A stretch of 45,303 nt of DNA from an uncultured Bacteroidales bacterium. Its GTDB lineage: Bacteria > Bacteroidota > Bacteroidia > Bacteroidales > UBA3663. Under the pieces are notes generated by a model that was not told the DNA's origin, did not search any database, and was given only the letters and a program-made list of their open reading frames with translations. Shown in pieces: positions 11,120 through 19,416 of this stretch. The stretch lies in the NCBI GenBank assembly GCA_905235375.1, contig CAJOLH010000048.1, positions 1-45,303 of the forward strand, read 5' to 3'. Position 1 is the first letter of the stretch, and the number at the start of each line of letters is the position of its first letter. A program made the position numbers and the translations under genes.

Positions 11120-14101
11120 ATGTTTGACCCCCGAACTTCAACATTACGAAAATCCTCGATAGTAAAAATAGATATAGTAACTATAGGATTATTCGCATTT
11201 TTCGCCATTCTGCTCAGTTCCTGCTCTTCGTCTCGGGAACCGCGATTCCGCATCGGCGTGTCGCAATGCTCCGAGGGACCATGGCGCTCGAAACAGAATG
11301 CCGAGATGGAACGCGAGCTGCTGCTGCACGACGGCATCTCGATGGAACTGATTTGTTGCCATGACAATAGCCAGCAGCAAATTGAGGACATCCATTACTT
11401 TATCAATCAGAAGGTCGATCTGATCATCGTTTCGCCCAATGAACCCGAAGACGTCACCCCTGCCGTTGCCGAAGCCTTCGATGCAGGCATTCCTGTCGTG
11501 GTCTTCGACCGTCAGATTCTCGGCGACAAATACACCGCCTTCGTGAGTGGAGACAACGAAGGTGCAGGACGACTGTTGGCTCGCTATGCGCTGAGCCTTT
11601 CGCTTCGCACGGACGCGACCAACGGGAGCAACCCCTCACTCCCCTCGAAGAGGATCGGAATCCTTGAACTCACGGGCGTCATGACTACCACGCCAGCCCA
11701 AATGCGTCATAAAGGCTTCGTCGAGGAACTTAAGGGCTATCCCCAGGCGAAACTGTTGGCCTCGGTCGATGCGCATTGGTCGGGCGACGATGCGGCGGCT
11801 ATGATGGATTCCCTGCTCAAGTGCTATCCCGACGTCGATGTCATCGTCGCCCATAGCGACTGGATGGCATGGTCGGCAAAGGCCAGGGCACACGAACTCA
11901 AACCCGATAACCACATCCGTTTTGCCGGCATCGATGGTATCGTGGAACCTGGTGAAGGCATCGAAGCCATCGAACAGGGCCGTCTTGATGCTACGGCCAC
12001 CTATCCCACGGGTGGTGACATTATCATGCAGACAGCCATCCGCATCCTCGAAGGCGAACCCTACGAGAGGGAGACACTGCTCGAAAGCCACCTCATCTCG
12101 TCGGCGCAGGAGGCTATGCTCACCAGCAGTATGCAACGCGCCATCGACCGCGAGGCCGAAAATATTCGTTTGCTGCGTGGCCGTCTCGACCACTATTGGC
12201 AACTGCACAGCCTCGAAAAGGCGTTGAGCCGTGCACTGGGCGCTCTGCTGCTGCTTGCCCTTGGCTTCATGCTGACGCTCTACATCTTCTACCGCATCAG
12301 CCGACGCACCGGCCAAAGTCTCGCCCGCCAGCGTGCCACCCTCAAGGAACAACGCGACCAGCTTCTCGCCCTGACCCGCGAACTCGAAGAGGCCAACAAT
12401 GCCAAGATGAACTTCTTCACCAACGTCAGCCACGACTTCCGCACACCGCTTACGCTCATCGCTGCACCCGTCGAGCAACTCGCTCAAGACCCGCTCCTGC
12501 ACGACCCTAAGCAAAAGCAACTCCTGCAGCTGGCACAAAGGAACATTGGCGTCTTGCGCCGACTGGTGAACCAGATCCTCGACTTCCGCAAGGCCGAAAG
12601 CGGCAAGATTTCGCTCGACCTGCAGCCCATCGACCTCAATGCCCTGTTCTCGGCATGGACCGACTCGTTCCAGGGATTGGCTGCAAAGAAGCAGATCCAG
12701 CTCACCTACGAAACGCAGGGCAAGGATTTCCGCACCATGGCCGACGAGGGCAAACTGGAGCGAATCTTCTACAACATCATGGGCAATGCCTTCAAGTTCA
12801 CTCCCGATGGAGGCAGCATCAGCGTCTCCCTCGCGCACACGGGAGATAAATATATAATGTGTATCGGCGACACCGGACTGGGCATCCCCTCAAGCGACAT
12901 CCAAAAGATCTTCGAAAGCTACTATCAGGTGGGTTCCCGCCATTACGAGGGAACGGGACTCGGCCTGGCTCTTGCCAAGAACTTCGTGGAACTGCACGGC
13001 GGCACCATTCGTGCCGAAAACCAGCCGACGGGGACCGGCTCCGTCTTCACCATCACGCTTCCCGCAAGGCCCACCAGCGAAGGTCAGCAGACCATTCCTT
13101 TCATTCCGAGCACTTCGGACACCCTTCCCTCGACCCCCGACCTCGATATGCTCGAAGCCCAGGAAGACCTCACTACCCGCGACGACGAACCCAAGCCCAT
13201 CGCACTCATCATCGACGACAATCACGACATCCGTCTCTTCCTGCGCACATTGCTGGCCGAGAAATATCGCGTGCTCAGTGCCGCCAATGGTCAGGAAGGC
13301 CTGCGCAAGGCGCAAGAGACTGTGCCCGACATCATCGTCTGCGATGTCATGATGCCCGTGATGGATGGATTGGAATGCTGCCGTCTGCTCAAGACCACTC
13401 CAGCCACCAGTCACATCCCCGTGCTGATGCTCACGGCTTGCTCGATGGACGAACAGCGTGTGCGCGGTCTTGAGGAAGGAGCCGATGCCTACATTGCCAA
13501 ACCGTTCAGTTCGGCAGTGCTCTTGGCCCAGATCGATTCGCTCATCAGCAATCGTGCAAGGATCAGGGAGTCGATAGCCCCGATTGCTGGCTACTCTTCC
13601 GCAAAGTCCTATTCGGCAGCGGTTGCCGACAAGCCATCTTCCAGGGACATTGACACATCCGCACGACCTGCCATCGAGCCTGTTGCTACTTCTAATCGCG
13701 TCCAACAAGAGCCTTCTCTTGGACGTGACCAGAAGGAGCCTGCAGCACCCCCCGCTCCTGCTCGCTTGTCGAAATATGATGAGGAGTTCCTCGAAAAACT
13801 ACGGAAGTTCATCGAGCGAAACCTCAGCAACGAAGACTACACCATAGAACTTCTCGCCTCCGACATCTGCCTCAGCCGCACACAACTGTTCCGCAAATGC
13901 AAGGCACTCACCGGGCGGAGTCCAGTGGAACTGCTGCGCAACACGCGCATGGATGCCGCTCGCCAACTGTTGGCCGAGGGCAAGGGCAATGTGGCTGAGG
14001 TAGCATCCCTGGTGGGCTTCACCGATGCTTCGTATTTCACCCGATGCTACAAGGCATATTTCGGCACAACACCCCATGAGATGAACAAGCAGAAATACTG
14101 A
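11120..14101 (+). CDS. Hybrid two-component system regulator with periplasmic sugar-binding-protein-like sensor domain
   Basis: The 993-residue protein has a short N-terminal hydrophobic segment (about 20-35, ILLSSC). It is followed by a periplasmic-binding-protein type I (LacI/RbsB-like) sensor domain (about 42-330; VDLIIVSPNE, VVVFDR, FAGIDG), a membrane helix near 370-392, a histidine kinase with His438 in FTNVSHDFRTPL, and ATP-binding GDTGLGIP and GTGLGLAL. A receiver domain has Asp742 in IVCDVMMPVMDG, and an AraC-type DNA-binding domain is C-terminal. In Bacteroides BT1754 a sensor of this design binds fructose and controls a fructan locus; the GH32 here makes the same ligand likely (inference). 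Two copies of the 39-bp element are built into it: residues about 158-174 in the sensor domain, and a degenerate copy in the receiver-HTH linker. It probably controls the susC operon and perhaps the divergent GH2 operon. Confidence 0.92.
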   Translation: MFDPRTSTLRKSSIVKIDIVTIGLFAFFAILLSSCSSSREPRFRIGVSQCSEGPWRSKQNAEMERELLLHDGISMELICCHDNSQQQIEDIHYFINQKVDLIIVSPNEPEDVTPAVAEAFDAGIPVVVFDRQILGDKYTAFVSGDNEGAGRLLARYALSLSLRTDATNGSNPSLPSKRIGILELTGVMTTTPAQMRHKGFVEELKGYPQAKLLASVDAHWSGDDAAAMMDSLLKCYPDVDVIVAHSDWMAWSAKARAHELKPDNHIRFAGIDGIVEPGEGIEAIEQGRLDATATYPTGGDIIMQTAIRILEGEPYERETLLESHLISSAQEAMLTSSMQRAIDREAENIRLLRGRLDHYWQLHSLEKALSRALGALLLLALGFMLTLYIFYRISRRTGQSLARQRATLKEQRDQLLALTRELEEANNAKMNFFTNVSHDFRTPLTLIAAPVEQLAQDPLLHDPKQKQLLQLAQRNIGVLRRLVNQILDFRKAESGKISLDLQPIDLNALFSAWTDSFQGLAAKKQIQLTYETQGKDFRTMADEGKLERIFYNIMGNAFKFTPDGGSISVSLAHTGDKYIMCIGDTGLGIPSSDIQKIFESYYQVGSRHYEGTGLGLALAKNFVELHGGTIRAENQPTGTGSVFTITLPARPTSEGQQTIPFIPSTSDTLPSTPDLDMLEAQEDLTTRDDEPKPIALIIDDNHDIRLFLRTLLAEKYRVLSAANGQEGLRKAQETVPDIIVCDVMMPVMDGLECCRLLKTTPATSHIPVLMLTACSMDEQRVRGLEEGADAYIAKPFSSAVLLAQIDSLISNRARIRESIAPIAGYSSAKSYSAAVADKPSSRDIDTSARPAIEPVATSNRVQQEPSLGRDQKEPAAPPAPARLSKYDEEFLEKLRKFIERNLSNEDYTIELLASDICLSRTQLFRKCKALTGRSPVELLRNTRMDAARQLLAEGKGNVAEVASLVGFTDASYFTRCYKAYFGTTPHEMNKQKY
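11157..11190 (+). repeat. TATAG-type 9-bp units within the sensor's first codons
   Basis: Units resembling GATATAGTA and ACTATAGGA form part of the coding sequence for residues KIDIVTIG, just before the membrane segment. The same unit fills the intercistronic gaps at 4071-4123 and 31735-31800. The match is short and may be partly chance. Confidence 0.45.
11596..11634 (+). repeat. 39-bp six-frame-open element, copy 2 (in sensor domain)
   Basis: It is 36/39 identical to the ATPase copy and read in the same frame as the GH43 copy (LSLRTDATNGSNP). It inserts extra residues between a helix (GAGRLLARYAL) and a strand (KRIGILELTG) of the periplasmic-binding-protein fold, where related proteins have a short loop. 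Confidence 0.85.
13711..13741 (+). repeat. Degenerate copy of the 39-bp element in the receiver-HTH linker
   Basis: The stretch from 13711 (GCCTTCTCTTGGACGTGACC onward) matches the middle of the element with scattered mismatches. It is read in a different frame, giving PSLGRDQKEP where the intact element would read SLGRDQREQP. A second partial match (GCGTCCAACAAGAGCC) lies immediately upstream. Confidence 0.6.
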
Positions 14102-14105
14102 AAGG

Positions 14106-14174
14106 GGACGAATGTTGCATCCCTAAAAGGACACATGTTGCATCCGCAAGCGGACACATGTTGCAAAAACAGAG
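14106..14174 (+). repeat. Three 23-bp direct repeats between the sensor gene and susC
   Basis: Units start at 14106, 14129 and 14152 with exactly 23-bp spacing. Each carries GGACRMATGTTGCA, and the first two continue with TCC, giving a GGA-N11-TCC quasi-palindrome. They lie upstream of the susC promoter. Helically phased direct repeats are typical of AraC-type regulator sites, so an operator for the hybrid sensor is plausible but unproven. Confidence 0.65.
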
Positions 14175-14219
14175 GTTGAGACAAATTTCTTATTTGTTGC
14201 AACCTCTTTTTTATTTTTT
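14171..14219 (+). terminator. Terminator after the hybrid sensor gene
   Basis: The stem AGAGGTTG / CAACCTCT has an inner ACAAAT / ATTTGT extension, followed by TTTTTTATTTTTT. It ends the GH43-sensor transcript ahead of the separate susC promoter. Confidence 0.85.
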
Positions 14220-14234
14220 ATTAAAATATAAGCC

Positions 14235-14242
14235 TATCTTTG
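14235..14242 (+). promoter_or_regulatory. Promoter -7 element of the susC operon
   Basis: TATCTTTG matches TAnnTTTG 77 bp upstream of susC. The -33 position falls in the AT-rich terminator tail without a good TTTG. That is consistent with an activator-dependent promoter controlled by the adjacent hybrid sensor. Confidence 0.6.
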
Positions 14243-14318
14243 CCGCACAAACACCAAAGTTTACATGAGAAGCCTCATTCAAAATTCACTTTTCATACAT
14301 CTTTAATATTTAATCACA

Positions 14319-17300
14319 ATGAAGAAATTCAAAGTTCTGATTTCAGGTTTAGTCCTGGCACTCCTTTGTACCATGAGCACATTGGCTCAGGTGCAGGTGA
14401 GCGGCACAGTGACAGACAATGTACTGGGCGAACCGATCATCGGTGCCTCAGTAGTTGAAGTAGGTACCACGAATGGTACGATCACCGACCTCGACGGTAA
14501 CTTCTCGTTGCAAGTCAAGTCGGGCGCACAGCTCCAGGTCAGCTTCGTGGGTTATGTGACTCAAGTTCTCGCAGCTGCTCCCAACATGAACGTGGTTCTC
14601 GCCGAGGATAACGAACTGCTCGAAGAGGTCGTGGTCACCGGTTATACCACCCAGCGTAAGGCCGACCTCACCGGTTCGGTTGCAGTGGTACAGACCAAGA
14701 GCCTTAAGACATCGAGCGACACCGACCCAATGCGTGCTCTGCAGGGTAAGGTTGCCGGTATGACCATCACCAGCAATGGTTCGCCTGCTGCCACCGCTAC
14801 CGTCCGCATCCGTGGTATCGGTTCGTTCAACTCCAACCAGGATCCTCTCTACGTTATCGATGGTGTGCCCACCACTTCCGCCCTCAACACCCTCAACATG
14901 AACGACATCGAGTCGATGCAGGTATTGAAGGACGCCGCTTCGGCCTCTATCTACGGTAGCCGCGCTGCCAATGGTGTCATCATCATCACCACCAAGAGCG
15001 GCAAGAAGGACCAAAAGGTAAAGGTTGACTTCTCCGCTTCTGCTCAGGCTTCGTTCTACAACAGCCAGTCGAAGATGAAGCTCAGCAACACCTACCAGTA
15101 TGCTACCACCATGGCTCAGGCCGCCCTCAACGATGGCCTCGATCCTGTCATCTACGCTCAGAACTACGGTCTGAACCTCAATGCAGCCAATGGCGTGCCT
15201 ATCACCGCTTACGATCCTGCTACCGGTCAGAATGTCAACTTCACCGTTGGTGGTCTCTACAACGGTTACATCAACGCCAACCAGACCATGATCTTCAGCG
15301 ACACCGATTGGCTCGACGCTATCAGCCGCACCGGCTTCACCCAGAGCTACGATCTCTCCATCAGCCACGGCACCGAGAAGAGCACCCAGATGTTCAGCGT
15401 AGGCTACAAGAAGGCCAACGGTATCCTGAAGTACACCGACTTCGAGAACATCGCCGTCCGCATGAACAGCACCTACAACATCAATAAGGTTGTCAGCGTG
15501 GGCGAGAACTTCACCCTCACCTATAGCGACCAGGTGGATTGCCAGCCTCTTGAGAACGCGCTCAAGATGTCTCCTACCGTTCCTGTCTATGAGAAGGATG
15601 GTGTGACCTTCGGTGGCCCTGTCGGTGGCATGTCCGACCGTCAGAACCCTCTCCGCGAGCTTTACCAGAACCGCGACAACCGCCTCACCATGTGGCGTCT
15701 CTTCGGCAACGGTTACATCAGCCTCAAGCCCATCAAGGGTCTCGACATCCGCTCGAACTTCGGTCTTGACTACAACGCTTCATTCATCCACTCGATGACC
15801 TACACCTTCGTCAGCGATATCGTACGCGAAGATACTCCTAAGACCAGCGTCGGCCAGACCAACGACCTGAAGTGGAACTGGTCAACCACTGCCAACTATC
15901 TCGTACCGCTCCCCGAGGATCACACCCTCACCGTCCTGGGTGGTGTGGAACTCTACAAGCAGCAGGTTATCGACATCAGCGGTAACGCAGAGGGGTTCGC
16001 AATCGAAAATGACCTCTACATGTGGCCATCCGCTTCAACAGGCATTCAGAAACTCTATGGTGGCCAAGCCGGCTACACCCTCGTTTCTCTCTTCGGCAAG
16101 CTCGACTACAACTGGCACGACCTCTTGCTCGCAAGCTTCACTATCCGTCGCGACGGTTCCAGCCGTTTCGGTAAGAACAACCGCTACGGTACCTTCCCAG
16201 CCGCATCTCTCGGTTATCGTCTCTCAAAGCACCTCCATCAGGATTGGCTCGACGACCTCAAGATCCGTGCTTCATGGGGTCAAACCGGTAACCAGGCCAT
16301 CGACAACTCGGCACGCTACACCATCCTTACCGCCGACTACGGCTCGGGCCGTGATGCTTCGACCGCATACGACCTCAAGGGTGAAGGCTCAGGCACCTAC
16401 CCCAGCGGCTACCGTGTAACCCAGACCGGCAACGACAACATCAAGTGGGAGACTGCCACTCAGTACAACGTCGGTCTCGACTATTCATTCTTCAGCAACA
16501 GCCTCTACGGCACCGTTGATGCCTATATCAAGAAGGTGAAGGACATGCTCATCAATCCTGCTTACCTCGGTTCAGTAGGCGAAGGTGGTGCCAGCTGGCA
16601 GAACGGTCCTTCTCTCGAAAACAAGGGTATGGAGTTCACCGTAGGTTATCGCAACAAGACTCCATTCGGCATGACCTACAACATCAATGCCAACCTGGAC
16701 TTCTTCCGCAACAAGGTTACCTACCTGCCCGAAACCACTACCGGTTCTTACGCACACACCGCTTACGAGAACCTCGTAGAAGCCAAGGTTCCTTACGGTT
16801 CGATCGTAGGTTATGTAGTTGATGGCCTGTTCCAGTCGCGCGAAGAAGTGCTCGCCAGTGGTCAGGAGAATGCCCGTCTCGGCGGCCTCAAGTATGCCGA
16901 CCTCGATGGCAATGGCATCATCAACAGCAACGACCAGACGTGGATCTTCAACCCAGTGCCCGACTTCAGCTATGGCCTCAACGTAGAGCTTGGCTACAAG
17001 AACTTCGACTTCGCCATGTTCTGGCAGGGTGTTCACGGACAGGATGTTTACAACGGACAGAAGTTCCAGACCGACTTCTTCAGCCTCACCGACCCAGGTT
17101 CGAACAAGGGTTCGCGCATGATGGATGCCTGGACACTCGGCAACACCAGCAGCTCTATCCCCGCCCTCACCACTTCGAACGTGGGTGACGAAGGCCGCAC
17201 CTCCAGCTACTTCGTTGAGAACGGTGGTTACCTCAAGCTCCGCAGCCTCCAGTTCGGCTACAGCCTTTCCGAGAAACTCCTCAAGAAGGCACACATGAGC

Positions 17301-17438
17301 AATGCCCGCGTATATGTGAGCGGCAACAACCTGCTGACCATCAAGTCAAGCAGCCTCACCTGCTCCGATCCTGAGAACCCAGGTTGGGCTTACCCAATCG
17401 CTACATCCCTCAGCCTTGGCATCCAGCTCGGCTTCTGA
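14319..17438 (+). CDS. SusC-family TonB-dependent outer-membrane glycan transporter
   Basis: The 1039-residue protein has a signal peptide ending TLAQ. A carboxypeptidase-like beta-sandwich (about 25-105; VSGTVTDNVLGEPIIGASV) comes next, then a TonB-contact region (LLEEVVVTGYTTQRK) and a plug with RIRGIGSFNSNQDPLYVIDG and ASIYGSRAANGVIIITTK. A 22-strand barrel follows, ending in Phe (SLGIQLGF), typical for outer-membrane insertion. It imports oligosaccharides captured by the adjacent SusD lid. Given the GH32 and DUF4960-like genes downstream, the cargo is most likely a fructan (levan or inulin), which is inference from context. The codon usage is strongly biased toward C-ending codons, consistent with high expression. 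The gene has its own promoter, and susD follows after 48 bases. Confidence 0.96.
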   Translation: MKKFKVLISGLVLALLCTMSTLAQVQVSGTVTDNVLGEPIIGASVVEVGTTNGTITDLDGNFSLQVKSGAQLQVSFVGYVTQVLAAAPNMNVVLAEDNELLEEVVVTGYTTQRKADLTGSVAVVQTKSLKTSSDTDPMRALQGKVAGMTITSNGSPAATATVRIRGIGSFNSNQDPLYVIDGVPTTSALNTLNMNDIESMQVLKDAASASIYGSRAANGVIIITTKSGKKDQKVKVDFSASAQASFYNSQSKMKLSNTYQYATTMAQAALNDGLDPVIYAQNYGLNLNAANGVPITAYDPATGQNVNFTVGGLYNGYINANQTMIFSDTDWLDAISRTGFTQSYDLSISHGTEKSTQMFSVGYKKANGILKYTDFENIAVRMNSTYNINKVVSVGENFTLTYSDQVDCQPLENALKMSPTVPVYEKDGVTFGGPVGGMSDRQNPLRELYQNRDNRLTMWRLFGNGYISLKPIKGLDIRSNFGLDYNASFIHSMTYTFVSDIVREDTPKTSVGQTNDLKWNWSTTANYLVPLPEDHTLTVLGGVELYKQQVIDISGNAEGFAIENDLYMWPSASTGIQKLYGGQAGYTLVSLFGKLDYNWHDLLLASFTIRRDGSSRFGKNNRYGTFPAASLGYRLSKHLHQDWLDDLKIRASWGQTGNQAIDNSARYTILTADYGSGRDASTAYDLKGEGSGTYPSGYRVTQTGNDNIKWETATQYNVGLDYSFFSNSLYGTVDAYIKKVKDMLINPAYLGSVGEGGASWQNGPSLENKGMEFTVGYRNKTPFGMTYNINANLDFFRNKVTYLPETTTGSYAHTAYENLVEAKVPYGSIVGYVVDGLFQSREEVLASGQENARLGGLKYADLDGNGIINSNDQTWIFNPVPDFSYGLNVELGYKNFDFAMFWQGVHGQDVYNGQKFQTDFFSLTDPGSNKGSRMMDAWTLGNTSSSIPALTTSNVGDEGRTSSYFVENGGYLKLRSLQFGYSLSEKLLKKAHMSNARVYVSGNNLLTIKSSSLTCSDPENPGWAYPIATSLSLGIQLGF

Positions 17439-17486
17439 TATGACTAACATTCAGTTTTCAAAACCTCACTTAAAAAAGATAGTCAA

Positions 17487-19235
17487 ATGAAAAAGATATA
17501 TATGATTCTTACGGTGGCTGCCAGCCTGCTCACTGCCACCTCATGCGATGATTTCCTCGAGGTGAAGCCGTCGGGTACCGTTGACGAGGAACTTGCATTC
17601 TCCGATCCCGAAGGCATGCTCACCGCAGCTTACGCCTCGCTCGGTGCCGACTGGTACAACTATCCCTTCAACCTCTGGCCCTACGGTTCGCTCTCAAGCG
17701 ATGATGCCATGAAGGGCGGTTCGGGCACTACCGACACCAACTACCACCCCGTCGAGGTTTGGTCCAACCTTACCGCTTCGCAGCCCGACCACATGGACGA
17801 ACTCTGGTATCGTCTCTATGTCTCTGTTTCGCGTGCCAACCGTGCCATCCTCGCCATCCAGGAGTTCGGCGAAGAGAAACTCGGTGCCGAAACCGCCAAG
17901 GTGCGCATGGGTGAAGCCCGCTTCCTCCGCGCTCACTTCTACTTCAAGCTCATCCAGCTTTGGTATCAAGTGCCCTGGATTGACGAAGTTGTCCTCAAGG
18001 AAGCAGCTCAGGAGCAGACCAGAAATGACGAGTTCACCCACGAGCAGCTGATGCAGAAAGTCATCGAGGACTTCGAGGCTGCCTACAACAGTGTGCCCGA
18101 TAGCCCATCCGATAAGGCTCGCGTCAACAAGTATGCTGCCGCTGCCATGCTCGCCAAGTGCTACCTCACCCTCGCTTACGGCGACGGCTACGAGGCCAAC
18201 ACCGGCTACAGCCACATCAACCAGCAGTACATGCAGAAGGTGGTTGAATACACCGGCTACATCGCCAACAGCGGCAAGTTCGGCTACGAAGCCGACTTCG
18301 GCGACCTCTTCATGGAGGACAACGAGGGCAACATCGAAACCATCTTCGCAGTGCAGCACTCCGATTATATCGACGACAACACCAAGTTCGGCCGCAACAA
18401 CTGGAGCAACATGCTCAATGGCTGCTGGGGCATCTGGTCGAAGGGCTGGGACTTCCATAAGCCCACACAGAACCTCGTCAACGCTTTTAAAGTCGATGAG
18501 AATGGCTTCCCGATGTTCGACAAGTACGACAACGAGCACAACATCCATCCCGTCAACGGCATTCCGGTTGACCAGAAGTGGGATCCACGTCTCTTCCACA
18601 CCGTAGGTATGCCGACCTTCCCCTACAAGTACGAGGCCGAGTACACCCTCACCACCGACAACAGCCGCAATCCCGCCAACTACGGCTACTACACTTCCCT
18701 CAAGGAGGTGCCACAGCGCAGCCTCGGCGAGAGCTACACCGAATCCACCTGGCAGGGCTTCGCCATGGACGACTACGTAGTGCGCTACACCGAAGTGATG
18801 CTTTGGCGTGCCGAGGCTCTCATCGAGACCGGCAACATCGGCGATGCCATCACCATCATCAATCAGATTCGCGCCCGTGCCAACAACTCCGTAAGCAAGT
18901 ACATACAGTATGCTGCCAACCAGATTCGCACCCTTGGCTACTACCAGACCGGCGTAAGCAAGGACGATGCACGCAAGTACCTGCGTTGGGAGAAGCGTCT
19001 CGAGATGGCTATGGAGCCCGAACGCTACTTCGACCTCCGTCGTTGGGGCTTGGCTTCCAGCACGCTCAACGCATTCTTCGCTTCCGAAAAGGAGGGCAAC
19101 TACGACGGCACTGCTTTTGCCGGCTACTATGGAGATGCCTTCTACACCGCCGGCAAGAACGAGTACTGGCCCATCCCCTACAACCAGCTCTTCTACGTTC
19201 CTGGTCTCTACACCCAGAATAAGGGTTACAACTAA
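17487..19235 (+). CDS. SusD-family surface glycan-binding lipoprotein
   Basis: The 582-residue lipoprotein has a lipobox ending at Cys20 (TATSC) and the SusD N-terminus (CDDFLEVKPSGTVDEE). It shows the TPR-rich RagB/SusD fold: helices with EARFLRAHFYFKLIQLW, and a C-terminal domain with YVVRYTEVMLWRAEALIETG, YLRWEKRLEMAMEPERYFDLRRWG and WPIPYNQLFYVPGLYTQNKGY. It forms the lid over the SusC barrel at the cell surface. It is co-transcribed with susC (48-base gap). A dispersed hairpin repeat separates it from the next lipoprotein gene and may set relative expression. Length and motifs are normal for the family. Confidence 0.96.
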   Translation: MKKIYMILTVAASLLTATSCDDFLEVKPSGTVDEELAFSDPEGMLTAAYASLGADWYNYPFNLWPYGSLSSDDAMKGGSGTTDTNYHPVEVWSNLTASQPDHMDELWYRLYVSVSRANRAILAIQEFGEEKLGAETAKVRMGEARFLRAHFYFKLIQLWYQVPWIDEVVLKEAAQEQTRNDEFTHEQLMQKVIEDFEAAYNSVPDSPSDKARVNKYAAAAMLAKCYLTLAYGDGYEANTGYSHINQQYMQKVVEYTGYIANSGKFGYEADFGDLFMEDNEGNIETIFAVQHSDYIDDNTKFGRNNWSNMLNGCWGIWSKGWDFHKPTQNLVNAFKVDENGFPMFDKYDNEHNIHPVNGIPVDQKWDPRLFHTVGMPTFPYKYEAEYTLTTDNSRNPANYGYYTSLKEVPQRSLGESYTESTWQGFAMDDYVVRYTEVMLWRAEALIETGNIGDAITIINQIRARANNSVSKYIQYAANQIRTLGYYQTGVSKDDARKYLRWEKRLEMAMEPERYFDLRRWGLASSTLNAFFASEKEGNYDGTAFAGYYGDAFYTAGKNEYWPIPYNQLFYVPGLYTQNKGYN

Positions 19236-19253
19236 GATTCAATGAATATATAG

Positions 19254-19388
19254 GATTCTAAAGGATTCTTGGGGACTTTAAGGGATTCTAAGGGATTTTA
19301 AGGGACGAATGCTTCCTGATCCCGTTCTCAATCAGGCGAAGGAAACGTCCCTAAATATCCCTAAAATCCCTAAATATCCCTTCAAATC
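19254..19388 (+). repeat. Dispersed GGGATT/CGTCCC hairpin repeat, copy A (between susD and SGBP gene)
   Basis: The left half has repeated TTTAAGGGA units leading to GGGACGAATG. The right half starts CGTCCC, with repeated ATCCCTAAA units. The arms can pair, and an inner CTTCCTGAT / ATCAGGCGAAG hairpin sits in the middle. A diverged second copy is at 24961-25080. In an operon mRNA this could be a stability or attenuation element. Confidence 0.7.
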
Positions 19389-19416
19389 CCAAATATCTCA
19401 TAAAAAATAATTCAAT

